From the NCBI GenBank assembly GCA_002104905.1, contig MCFE01000077.1:117544-181543 (forward strand): a stretch of DNA of 64,000 nucleotides, given 5' to 3'. Shown here piece by piece: positions 46,330 through 54,988 of this stretch (its first letter is position 1; the number at the start of each line of letters is the position of its first letter). The DNA is from Basidiobolus meristosporus CBS 931.73 (Eukaryota; Basidiobolomycota; Basidiobolomycetes; Basidiobolales; Basidiobolaceae). The position numbers were made by a program, and so were the translations under genes. The notes below the pieces were generated by a model. That model ran no database searches, was not told the origin of the DNA, and saw nothing but the letters and a program-made list of their open reading frames with translations.

Positions 46330-46640
46330 TTTTTTTTGAGTGATACGGAGGGTTTCTCTGGGAGGTTGGGATGATTTCTGGCAGGTACGGAGGGTATCTC
46401 TGGGAGATCGGGAGAATTTCTGGGAGATTGGGAGGGTTTCGGGCAGGTACGGAGGGTATATCTGGACAATTGGAAGAATATCTGGGAGATCGGAAGAGTT
46501 TCTCTGGGAGGTCAGGGAACGTTTCTGGGAGGTTCGGAGGGTTTCTTTGGGGGGGGGGGTTGGAAGGATTTCTGGGAGATCGGAAGAGTTTCTGAGAGAT
46601 TGGAAAAGTTTCTGGGAGGTACGGAGGTTTTTGTTTTTTT
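46330..46640. repeat. G-rich minisatellite in the 5' leader of element 2
   Basis: Roughly ten degenerate units of the form TTTCTGGGAGATCGGAAGAG or TTTCTGGGAGGTACGGAGGG, including a run of ten G at 46549-46558. It lies between the 5' LTR and gag. On the minus (element-sense) strand it is C-rich and poor in structure. Confidence 0.75.
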
Positions 46641-46649
46641 GGAGATTGG

Positions 46650-46666
46650 AGGTTCGCTGCTACCAA
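46650..46666 (-). other. Primer-binding site of element 2
   Basis: On the minus strand the sequence after the 5' LTR reads TTGGTAGCAGCGAACC. TGGTAGCAG pairs with the ...CTGCTACCA 3' end typical of initiator tRNA-Met. Confidence 0.55.
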
Positions 46667-46976
46667 TGTTTTGAATTGAGGGCAAGCGGAGGAGGACCGG
46701 AGGATGTCCAATACGAATCAGAGAGGTTATCTGAATAGTTGATGAACCGGTAAAAGGTTGATGCTTTATTGATAGTGTTCAAAGGAGTTTATATAGAGAT
46801 AGCCTTGGAGGGAGAGCTTCCAATAACGTAGGGCAAGCTTCCAAAAGGAGGGTTCAAGATGTATTAAATAACGTGTGTATCACTGAGTGCGATTGATCGT
46901 CTGTGTGCAATTCCAGGTGTTCGATCAGTAGTGTTCAAGTGATTGGTAGTGACTAGTTAGGATTTAAATCATAACA
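46667..46976 (-). repeat. 5' LTR of element 2
   Basis: 310 bp. It begins (plus strand) TGTTTTGAATTG and ends ATCATAACA, and is about 98% identical to the 3' LTR. Transcription would run leftwards from here. Confidence 0.88.
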
Positions 46977-46986
46977 ACACGAAGAG

Positions 46987-47059
46987 GGCCTCGTAGCTCA
47001 GTGGATAGAGCGTCCGCCTCCTAAGCGGAAGGTCCCAGGTTCGACCCCTGGCTTGGTTA
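46987..47059 (+). tRNA. tRNA-Arg (anticodon CCU), diverged acceptor stem
   Basis: A 73-nt cloverleaf without intron. D arm GCTC...GAGC; anticodon stem TCCGC/GCGGA around loop CTCCTAA (anticodon CCT, reads AGG); T stem CCAGG/CCTGG with TTCGACC loop; discriminator A. The A box (TAGCTCAGTGG) and B box (GGTTCGACCCC) are intact. The acceptor stem is odd: 5' GGCCTCG against 3' CTTGGTT gives three Watson-Crick pairs, two G-U wobbles and two mismatches (5-68 and 6-67). The gene may be functional with a weak stem or may be decaying. It seems to have served as an insertion target for Ty3-type elements on its 5' side. Confidence 0.85.
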
Positions 47060-47062
47060 TAT

Positions 47063-47066
47063 TTTG
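47063..47066 (+). terminator. Pol III T4 terminator
   Basis: TTTT four bases after the tRNA 3' end, a minimal Pol III stop signal. Confidence 0.55.
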
Positions 47067-47312
47067 AAGATGTAGATAGGTGTGCCGCAAACTCTGGCAA
47101 GCAGTTCAAATAAGCACGTGGGATACAGCGGTGAAGGCACAAATGTGAAACACTAAAAAAAAGATGGGTAGCCCACTTTTGGTCATTTATTGTAAACTGA
47201 CTACGTGATCAAATAATCTCAGAGCTAAATAATCACACCAGTTAGTCGAAGCATTGACTACGCCAAAGTGATTAATCAGCAGCATTCAAAACTTAATTGA
47301 GTGGAAAGAGAA

Positions 47313-47495
47313 ATGCTAGTACCACGAAAGAATTACCTCCTATCAATACGTAGGTTTCGATACCGTGAATTTATTTATGAAACTTGCGGGGACAAAATGA
47401 TACTGCATTATGCTAAGAGTAAAGTGTATCATTTCATGGATATTCCTACAAAATTAGTTGACCAAGTGAGCAAGCTATTGGTGACGAAGTTCTGA
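47313..47495 (+). CDS. Small ORF, KTSC-like, doubtful
   Basis: 60 codons from ATG. The pattern FRYREFIYETCGDKMILHY...KVYHFMDIPTKLVDQV resembles the small KTSC fold (a beta hairpin, then a Tyr-x-Tyr/Phe-x-x-V/I-P segment and a helix). The likeness is by eye and may be chance. The flanking 900 bp holds no other gene. Confidence 0.25.
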   Translation: MLVPRKNYLLSIRRFRYREFIYETCGDKMILHYAKSKVYHFMDIPTKLVDQVSKLLVTKF

Positions 47496-48008
47496 CTATT
47501 AAACCTTTGCGGTATTGTCACTGAATACTAGCCATAAGTTAATCAGGTAAAATTGTTAGATAATTCTATGCTATACCAGCTAGGCTGATGCATCCGAGTA
47601 CTTCTTACTGGATTCAAGTTGGCAGCAATGTACTTAGTGTCATAAGTGTTGTATGTACGTTGACTTGGGGCACGAGTTTAGGTACTCAGCCAAAGGCCCT
47701 AAAATGTTTCGAGCAGAAGTACTGAGAAATATTACCATGCCAAGGCCGTTTGACATACACTGTTGTTTCCAAGTTTAATTTCAAAGTAATTTCTATTTGA
47801 GATTATGGCAGTTGCATGATGGATGAACAATACAAATTTCCGGGGAAGGCACACTTGATAAAGAAATCAACAGGTCCAGGTAGATAGGGGCCTCGTTTCT
47901 TTCTATTCCATTTGAGGCGGGACAATTTGTTTATTGACAATGATAAAATTGACAGACAGAGCTAGATGGATGATGCATGGCTGGGTGAAGTATGAGACTG
48001 TAGAGCTG

Positions 48009-48608
48009 TTAGTAGCCACAGCGCTGTTTTACCTGTTGGACATCGGTCACATTGGAAAATAGGTCAGCGTAGCTTTCGGCGTATTGGTCGTACACCTTGA
48101 TCCAATTCTGAACACATTCTGTGCACAGTTTATTATCCGGCACATCAGAAAGATCTACGTCCATATGATATCGCAGATCTTTTCCTTCCACCAAGAGACA
48201 GTATTCTTGCTGGGAGTTTTGGGTGCACTCGAGCGCGATCAGTGGTTCGTAGTTCTCTAGCACATAAGAGATCGCCTTCACTACCTTCTGTGGTTCTTGG
48301 GAGCATTCAGTTTGAATCTTACTTACAAGAGTGTCAGTCACTGACTTATCGCAACGTGGTGCTGTACACATGGTGATGAGGAGTGGTGAAAGCTGGTCAG
48401 CATTACTTGGATCATAGTTCTCCCAATCTATGGAGGTGGCTTGTGACCAGATTTGACTAAGCGGTAAACATGGCTCATTGTCAGTCACAATTGATAGTAA
48501 CGATTGCCTACAAGTGGCTGATATCTGGCCAAGATCATTATCTACAGGTGCGGCGTTGGCAACCAAAAGAGTGGAGGCAAATACGGCAGACAAAATGATG
48601 ACTTTCAT
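48009..48608 (-). CDS. Small secreted Cys-containing protein
   Basis: The frame is open from 48743, but the ATG at 48606-48608 starts a classical signal peptide (MKVIILSAVFASTLLVANAA, cleavage after ANA/A). A TATAAAT element lies about 60 bp further upstream, so this is the start; 199 aa. The mature protein has ten or so Cys (CRQSLL, EPCLPL, MCTAPRCDKS, ECSQEP, LECTQ, YCLLVE, LCTECVQNW, RCGY), many likely in disulphides, and no known catalytic motif. The spacing, including the terminal CTEC, recalls fungal secreted proteins of unknown function. It may act in the wall or in the host/environment interface; this is inference. Confidence 0.7.
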   Translation of the reverse strand: MKVIILSAVFASTLLVANAAPVDNDLGQISATCRQSLLSIVTDNEPCLPLSQIWSQATSIDWENYDPSNADQLSPLLITMCTAPRCDKSVTDTLVSKIQTECSQEPQKVVKAISYVLENYEPLIALECTQNSQQEYCLLVEGKDLRYHMDVDLSDVPDNKLCTECVQNWIKVYDQYAESYADLFSNVTDVQQVKQRCGY

Positions 48609-49011
48609 TGTAGAGTAGTTTGTAGCTAGTGAAATGTTGAGATTTTGTAACGGCGGGGTTATCAGATTTATAGCCATAGAAAGCTTGGCTGAATACTTCA
48701 GCCCTCGTATGCCAAGGCATAGGCTTTGTGGCCCAAAAATCAAGGGCTTAGCCGAAAAATATATGAGAGATTGAAATTCACCGTATTCAGATAATTAATT
48801 ATCGCAACTGTAAGTCATAAGCAGTCTAGAGTGGTGAATGTGAAGTTAATTTGAAGAGTCGCACACGTGGGTGAAGAATGTTGAGGAATATACAGAATTG
48901 CATGGATTAACCAAGGTCTGCTAATCAATAAACAAATGCAAGATAATATTTCTAGTAACCTCATTTGTCAGATATCCTGTTATAGGTGATGTATATGTTC
49001 AATGTTTTATC

Positions 49012-49930
49012 CTAGTGCAAGGGAATGCTTCGGGCAAATTGAAAAACGTTTCTGGGATCGTATTTGTTCTCAATGTGAACTAGTCTAACGAAGTTATTCC
49101 CGTAGTAGATCTTCTTCCAGTCCTTTTCGTCGTTATCTACGTAGTTTTGATAGCCTTGGGGGAAATCTGGATGATATATAGCTCTTGACCGATCTCCGTT
49201 GGGTCTTGGCCAGATCATCAACCGCCATACGGGGACCGTTGGTGGCAAAATATAGGAACGACTCGGGCAAACTCATCTTTCGGTTGGTAATCAGCGGGGC
49301 CTTAGGGAGCAGATGGATGATTTCTTGGAACAGTTGTATTTGCTTCGTCGGATTACCAGTTAGAATGGTTCCCGATACCCGAATTGATCCACCAGGCAAG
49401 ATATGGGTGGATTACTAGCAAACCATTCTTGAACCCCAATAAACACGTCACTAAAGTTCTCTGGGCTAGTAGGATACGTGAGTGAGAAAACCGGGAACTT
49501 TTTAGGCGCGTGGAAATAGCGGAATTGCATACGAGCTATGACCTGCACCCAATAGGGCACAGAACAAATCTTTGTTCTTCTTTTTACTAGCAACTAGTCC
49601 GTAGCCCGAATAATCATGACCACACCAACATTAGTTTTGTTGGCGTATCTCACTGCAAGCGTTACATCGTGAGTGCTTGTAGGTCGTACGATAACGGCTG
49701 GAGAAACCTCGGAGAGTCTGTCATTCCAGTTGAATCTTGCCTGGTCGTATCCGGTATGTCCAGGAAGGAATACCTTATGGTGAATCTTATGCAAGCATCG
49801 GGCTATATCAGTGGAAAGTAGCAATTCGGCCAGGGTTAGGGGGTTAGACTGATTCTCATACGATGTAGAATACCATTTGCCAGGTTGGGAGAAGCCGATT
49901 GCTATTTGTCGTGAGCAGAAAAAGATGTCA
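49012..49930 (-). pseudogene. Berberine-bridge-type FAD oxidoreductase, degenerate
   Basis: Pieces in several frames on the minus strand. The N-terminal FAD-binding part is at 49594-49930 (ARFNWNDRLSEVSPAVIVRP, then HDVTLAVRYANKTNVGV). A shift and deletion follow exactly where RGGGH-x-YSGYG is expected; a YSGYGLV-like piece is readable in another frame near 49610. The C-terminal BBE domain is at 49012-49248 (DWKKIYYGNNFVRLVHIENK, YDPRNVFQFARSIP). Much of the middle, including most of the substrate domain, is missing. Intact relatives are about 450-500 aa secreted flavoproteins. Not expected to be functional. Confidence 0.75.
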
Positions 49931-51284
49931 TCGAAAACAGGGCAACCTCCGAATTAGCTCCTTTAAAGAAGTGAACAGATTCATAAATTGAACTCCAGCA
50001 TGGGCCATTCTATAGTTGCTAAAAATTACAGGTCGCTTGGTTGAAAGTTCCGGCTGAATCAAACGCAGTAAACACTTGAAAACTTGGATTGCTCAAAGAA
50101 CGCAAAAGGTTCTGTGGTTATCAGCAATTGTCCCTACCAACATAAACAGCATTTTACTGGTTACCTTAATGATATTTATCATGTTAGATCGAGTTACCCT
50201 ACAGGAACATAAACAGAATCAGTGAGGGAAGCTACCCGCTAGTGTCTTCTACAAGCCCTAATGTGGGAGAGCATGAAGTGATTCTCAGACAGCTATTTTC
50301 GGGGCTATGGATTGAGATCATTTGGCAGTGAACAACCAAATTCGGTAAAATAAAGCATGGTTGTTATTACCATATTTATCAGCGTAGTAAGATCAGGCGC
50401 ATACCAAATTTATTCCATAAGCGCTCGATCGTATTGCAATCAAGTCACATGCCTTGAAAATACAGCTCTTTGTATTGTATTGGCAAAATAGGCAGTTGAA
50501 GTTTGAGTTACTTTTTATGAGTGTTATTGACAGGTCATTGAGAGTGTAGAAGCTATTTTCCTCGTTGCAATTACTCCGGGAATATCGTGAGAATGTATTC
50601 TTTAAGCAGTTCCGGTGTGAAAGCCAAGTCCTACAACGCATATTACGAAGAACATGTATGCCGATAATCTAAAATCAGCATTCCCAAGTGAGGTTGTCCA
50701 GTGCGCGTTCTGTGGAGTCGGAAATAATCCACATAGAACGTTACCTTCCTGCAATTGAGCAAAATGTTTAGTGTTGTCCTACTAGAGAGCTCGAAGTTGG
50801 GATAAAGTCCATTTAGCCAGTGATGTATGGCCAGTTCGACTCAGGGAATGCCAGAGTCATCCGGATGGCCTTTTTTGGAACATGGCTTCACCAAAAAATG
50901 CACCAATTCAGTACTATTGTATGCTTGTCTTACCTTTACCTCTGCCGCTACAGTTCCCAAAAGCGTATGATGCATGCCCCAATCACAGCAGTGCCACAAG
51001 CAAGGATTTCTCAGTGACACGCTCATTTATCAATCAATCTGGTAAGGCATATGAAATTCCAAAGAGTACTGGTTAAGAAGACAGTGCGATTGGTGCTTCA
51101 TAATTATAATTAGGCAACAAAAGCATGTGGAGACAGTTCTCTGTCCTACAATATGCTCCCTCCACCCGGGTTCTAAGCACGCCGACCAATAATAAGACAT
51201 CAAGGCATCTATACGCTTTCCTAACTTTCTCAGATAAAAGGTTTTATTCCTATAAATCATAGATCGGGAGTATGTCTGTTGCCA
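49931..51284 (+). other. Intergenic, no gene seen
   Basis: 1.35 kb without a recognisable gene or repeat. Short ORFs only. Confidence 0.5.
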
Positions 51285-52201
51285 TTATTTCAAAGGATAC
51301 TTGATACTGGTGCTGCAAGAGTGACTACCTTTGAAGCTGTCTGGTACATAAGTATCCTTACCTTTGACATGGAAATAAGCCCAAATTTCGTTGAGTACTC
51401 CAGATTTACACTTGAAATAGGGAGTAATTCCGAGGCCATTCTTGATAGCATTAGCCATATTCGCTTGAGTGTAGGTCCCCCCGGGGACAATCCCTGCGGT
51501 AGCAAGGGCATCATACAGGTTGTATTTGGCACGCAGGTTTAGAACAGTTTGGAAGTAATCCAGCATATCTTCGTATTTTTGGTAATTGGTGCCGTAGCAG
51601 TCTGGATCAAGTGTTGAGACGCAAGTTCCATGTTTACCCCATTCATGCTCCCTATCAAGTAAATGTGTTAGCATCCATTGTCCCTCAGCAGGAAAGTAAA
51701 ATGCACATGTCTGCTTACCAAAAGACGCCATTATCTCCATTGTAGGAGGGCCAGTAAACATTCATTAGATCATAGAGGCTGCTATTGGCGCCTTGTACAA
51801 TCTGTCCAACGTTGGTATACGCTCTCGAAGGATCACAGCCATCAGAGGGTCCTTGCGCACCAGAGCTATCATACCACACAGATAAGTATTAGGGCTTCAA
51901 TGCGCAGCTTTAGTGCTTACCAAGTATCTGGCCATAGTCCGTGAAGAGTAAAAGCGTCTTTGGGCCCGTAACCTGGGATCCACTAAAGATTACAGAAATG
52001 GTTAGTGACCTGATTACCGGGTTTTCCGTCGGATTCAATAGATACCTGTTGTGTAAGGACAATTATTCCGTAAGATGGAACGCAACATGAATCAGCATTC
52101 GAGACGGCACAAGAGACTCCATCAATAGGACAGGATTTTTGAGCAAGCACAGTGGCTAAAGATACAAAAGTGCTAAATGTCAAAACGCTAAAGAGCCTCA
52201 T
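51285..52201 (-). CDS. Secreted ribonuclease T2
   Basis: Four exons: 52201-52046, 51982-51921, 51865-51719 and 51651-51285, phase kept; 243 aa. The signal peptide is MRLFSVLTFSTFVSLATVLA, then CPIDGVSCAVSNADSCCVP. The two catalytic signatures are complete: CAS-1 FTLHGLWPDTC (split by an intron after the Trp-Pro-Asp-Thr codons) and CAS-2 EHEWGKHGTC. The two His and the Glu form the active site, cleaving RNA through 2',3'-cyclic phosphates. Paired Cys match the T2 disulphides. A TATAAAAT lies about 55 bp upstream (about 52255-52262). It probably scavenges phosphate and nucleosides outside the cell. Confidence 0.92.
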
Positions 52202-53100
52202 TTGCGGAAGTGGTTGATAGAAATGATATGCGATGCTTGGTCTTCTGAGCGGTATTTTATACGCTTGAGACCGTGTGGTTACCGGGCCTTGTCACTCGTA
52301 AACTACTATTAATATCCGAAAATGAAACCAGTATTGCGCTAAATACGACTGAATATTCACATCTAAGATACGGTAAAGCATATAGGTGCCCGTAGCAATT
52401 AACTATGAGCTCTCCTGCAAGAGATGCAATGAAGACAGCCTGTTATATTGATCCACTAGTAAGTACTCCTTTTTGACCGCGATTCGCCGGTGAACAACAG
52501 GCTTGTATCCGGCTCAGGAGCAAAGATGGAAATAATCTACACTGATGAGAATATTCTCTCAAATGTTGAACCAAATCACGAGCGAAGTATGGCTCATGAG
52601 ACAAGGCCTTGAGCTTACCATTCTATCATGCTTCACTTGTATTAGGCTAACCCAACTCTTCAATTAGGTGATGGACGGTAGAGAGCTATTCTTAGGTAGA
52701 ATGATTGTATTGATGAATTGTAATTATTGTGTAACGTATTAAAATGAATACTTGATAATTAATTGACCAAGCATCGATTGTCCAAAGCTCCGGATTGGGC
52801 CTTACTGTTTATTAATAGAAAGGCCGTATTTTTCACAAAAGTACTGAACCACGTGGGATGGGGTTGGGAAGTTTCAAGTCCGGGGACATAGTAGGTTCGA
52901 AATGATCCCACGCTTCTGCAAGACCTGGTACAGAATATTGTAGCCGGATTTATACAGGCCTAGCAACACAAATGATCTGAGCATACATAAAGTAGCTAGT
53001 TTGCTTGACTTACCATCACATTTCTACTAAGATATTGTAATAATGGTTTGAACAATATAATACAAATCAACTAAGGCTAATTTCTCAGGGGAGAGGATGT
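52202..53100 (+). other. Intergenic, no gene seen
   Basis: 0.9 kb between the RNase T2 promoter and the start of LINE-derived sequence. A/T-rich, with no ORF of note. Confidence 0.5.
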
Positions 53101-53194
53101 AAAGTTGCCAGTATGCTGAAGTCTTTATCTTTGCCAAGTAGTCACAGACAAGGGGCTTTGAGGGGATCACCAATTTCAGGTGATATTTGTCTAT

Positions 53195-53404
53195 TCAATG
53201 ATTATTACAGCAAAAGCCTGGAAGCATGCTGTGAAGGAAAGGGGTATGAATTCTTAGGCAACTCTGCCCAGGTGCAAGAAGATCACCAAGGGCCACACTG
53301 TTGAGTTTCTCTGCATTCAGCAACATTGAAGCTAGCTTGCTAACTGGAGAAGAGTTGGCAAGTATATGCCTGCAGGAAGACTTGTAGGAGTGTTGCAAAA
53401 GCAT
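53195..53404 (-). pseudogene. LINE ORF2 C-terminal fragment (U0)
   Basis: The frame YKSSCRHILANSSPVSKLAS...LRIHTPFLHSMLPG matches the U2 fragment (LKSSCWHTLVGSAVVTELAS...LQVHTPFLLHLIPG), placing it in the C-terminal domain of ORF2. It belongs to the oldest recognisable unit. Confidence 0.6.
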
Positions 53405-53603
53405 TATGCACCCAGAGGGTTGCTGGACTGCTGGGACTTCATCAAGAAGGAAGCCCTAAGAAGAGCTGGGTATACTTAACATGCCAAGTGCACCAAAAAT
53501 CCCATTAAGTGCATGTAGATTATGGGATTCATGCAGGTCAGTGACTAGAGCCCTAATACAATGACTGAAAACCTGTCTAGTCATTGAAAGCCATGGTTCA
53601 AGA

Positions 53604-53611
53604 GGGTTAGG
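53604..53611 (+). repeat. Interstitial telomeric remnant GGGTTAGG
   Basis: It precedes a roughly 46-bp stub carrying the GTCACC LINE 3' motif, between U0 and U1. Confidence 0.55.
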
Positions 53612-53657
53612 ATTGGAAAAGTCACCAAAAGGGGAAACCTATATGAACTGATGAAAG

Positions 53658-53669
53658 TTAGGGGGGGGG
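53658..53669 (+). repeat. Interstitial telomeric G tract at U1 3' end
   Basis: TTA followed by nine G, immediately before the AAACCACC 3' motif of unit U1. Confidence 0.65.
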
Positions 53670-53701
53670 AAACCACCAGTTGGTGTAATCTTTATTGTGA
53701 A

Positions 53702-54407
53702 TCATTGTGAAAATAAAGAAGTCAGGGATTGATTCTGGAGTCTTGTAACATATTTGTACAGACACTTTGGGTTAATATGTAGATAAGTTGCTATTTCTTG
53801 TAGTTCCTTTGCACTGAATAGAGTGTTGAGAGGGAGTGGCAGTAGCACTAGCAATAATAACTTATGATCTATGTATTGTGATATGCTTTTGCCAATTGGT
53901 GATATAAAGCAAAGAAATGGGGTTTGCTGAGTTACACACTCTTGCCATAGTTGATTAAGATACTTGCTATACGCTTCTTTGGGGTTTTTACTCCCCTCTA
54001 TTGCTTTGACAAATTGCTGGACTTTTGGGCACCCAATGATAGTTGCCCAACAGGAGTTATTTTCAAGCATCTTGTGTGAGATCCATGCTTGTATCAACTC
54101 ATTTGTTGATTTTTGGAGTTAAATATGTAGTCTTGTACAGAGGTACAAAATCCTAATTGAATACAGAAGTAGTCCAAAAGTTGCCAAGACTGTGTGGTGA
54201 TACTCTGATGGTGGGAGCCATGGTAATAAAGTATAAATGCTGTGGGAAACAAACTTGTCCAGTTTTGTCAGGTATCTTGTTGGAATAGGCATTATTGCCA
54301 ATCCAAACTGCAGTACTGGGAGCACAAACTACTTGAGTAACAAGTGACATTAGCTCAAAGGTATATCTGGTAGTGTAAAAGAGACTAACTTGCGTAAAGC
54401 ATGCCAT
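53702..54407 (-). pseudogene. LINE ORF2 C-terminal fragment (U1)
   Basis: Two frames, 54407-54119 and 54097-53702. They match the end of ORF2 from LPVLQFGLAIMPIPTRYLTK to the terminus (FISPIGKSISQYIDHKLLLL, NTLFSAKELQEIATYL). A frame break near 54110 interrupts it. Its divergence from U3 shows a separate, older sublineage. Confidence 0.72.
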
Positions 54408-54420
54408 ACAAGTGCCATTC

Positions 54421-54433
54421 TTAGGGTTAGGGG
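54421..54433 (+). repeat. Interstitial telomeric repeat at U2 3' end
   Basis: TTAGGGTTAGGGG: two telomere units directly followed by GAGGGAAAGTCACC of the U2 3' end. This is the clearest of the internal junctions. Confidence 0.75.
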
Positions 54434-54514
54434 AGGGAAAGTCACCAAGTTGGCAAAATCTTTATTTGAGTCAAGAACTAATCTAGGTACAAATAAAGAA
54501 GCCAATTAAGAGGT

Positions 54515-54907
54515 CTAGAACCCCTCTAATAAGTATTCTAATTTATGTTTTGTTTCATCTCTAATGTTTGTTTCAATAAAGTAAAGCTCATCAGCAGTAA
54601 ATATAAAATTCAGGGGTTTTGGGGGAAGTACAAATTTTAGATGTTTCTGATCAATATAATCCAAGACTGGAGCCCAGCCTGGGATTAGGTGTAGTAGGAA
54701 AGGTGTGTGGACTTGTAAGTAGCTCTGCCACATAGATCTTAGATGGTCCTGTGCCAGTAGTCTTGGTTTCTCAGCTTTTTGAAGCTTTGAAGCAAGCTCT
54801 GTTACTACAGCAGAGCCAACTAGGGTGTGCCAGCAAGAAGATTTCAGGGAGGAGTTAGATTTAAGCCATTGTTTGATGGAGGGGTTATGGGATTTCTGAA
54901 ATTTCAC
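54515..54907 (-). pseudogene. LINE ORF2 C-terminal fragment (U2)
   Basis: 130 codons ending KHKLEYLLEGF. LKSSCWHTLVGSAVVTELAS and NFIFTADELYFIETNI align by position with PGSCWRTILGDPEVKKFAQY and NSVLSTEELSSLLINL at the end of the full-length ORF2. 5'-truncated. Confidence 0.7.
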
Positions 54908-54921
54908 TAGGAAGGAAGCAC

Positions 54922-54934
54922 GGGTAGGGGGGGG
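54922..54934 (+). repeat. Interstitial telomeric G tract at U3 3' end
   Basis: GGGTAGGGGGGGG abutting AGACAGTCACC, the 3' end of the full-length LINE. Confidence 0.65.
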
Positions 54935-54935
54935 A

Positions 54936-54988
54936 GACAGTCACCAACAGGTGAAATCTTTATTTCAGTTGAAACAAAGAAGCCAGCA
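54936..54988 (-). promoter_or_regulatory. LINE 3' UTR hairpin and C tail
   Basis: On the minus strand GAAATAAAGATTTCACCTGT then TGGTGACTGT is followed by a C run joined to the telomere complement. CACC and GGTG can pair around TGTT. Equivalent hairpins with different bases occur in U0 (ATCACC/GGTGAT) and U1 (CACCA/TGGTG). Confidence 0.6.

Larger units (their letters stand above)
41574..46976 (-). mobile_element. Ty3/gypsy LTR retrotransposon, near complete (element 2)
   Basis: 5403 bp with two 310-bp LTRs (41574-41883 and 46667-46976), TGTTATG...CATAACA ends, and ACAC flanking on both sides (41570-41573 and 46977-46980). The order gag-PR-RT-RH-INT on the minus strand is that of Ty3/gypsy. 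The LTRs differ at 5 sites by my reading, so insertion is recent, but gag-pol carries a frame break and three in-frame stops. It may have been inactivated after insertion or mobilised in trans. It lies 10 bp upstream of a tRNA-Arg gene. Confidence 0.9.

Noticed and set aside
46330-46640. CRISPR-like array
   Set aside because: Degenerate contiguous units without unique spacers, inside a retrotransposon leader of a eukaryote.
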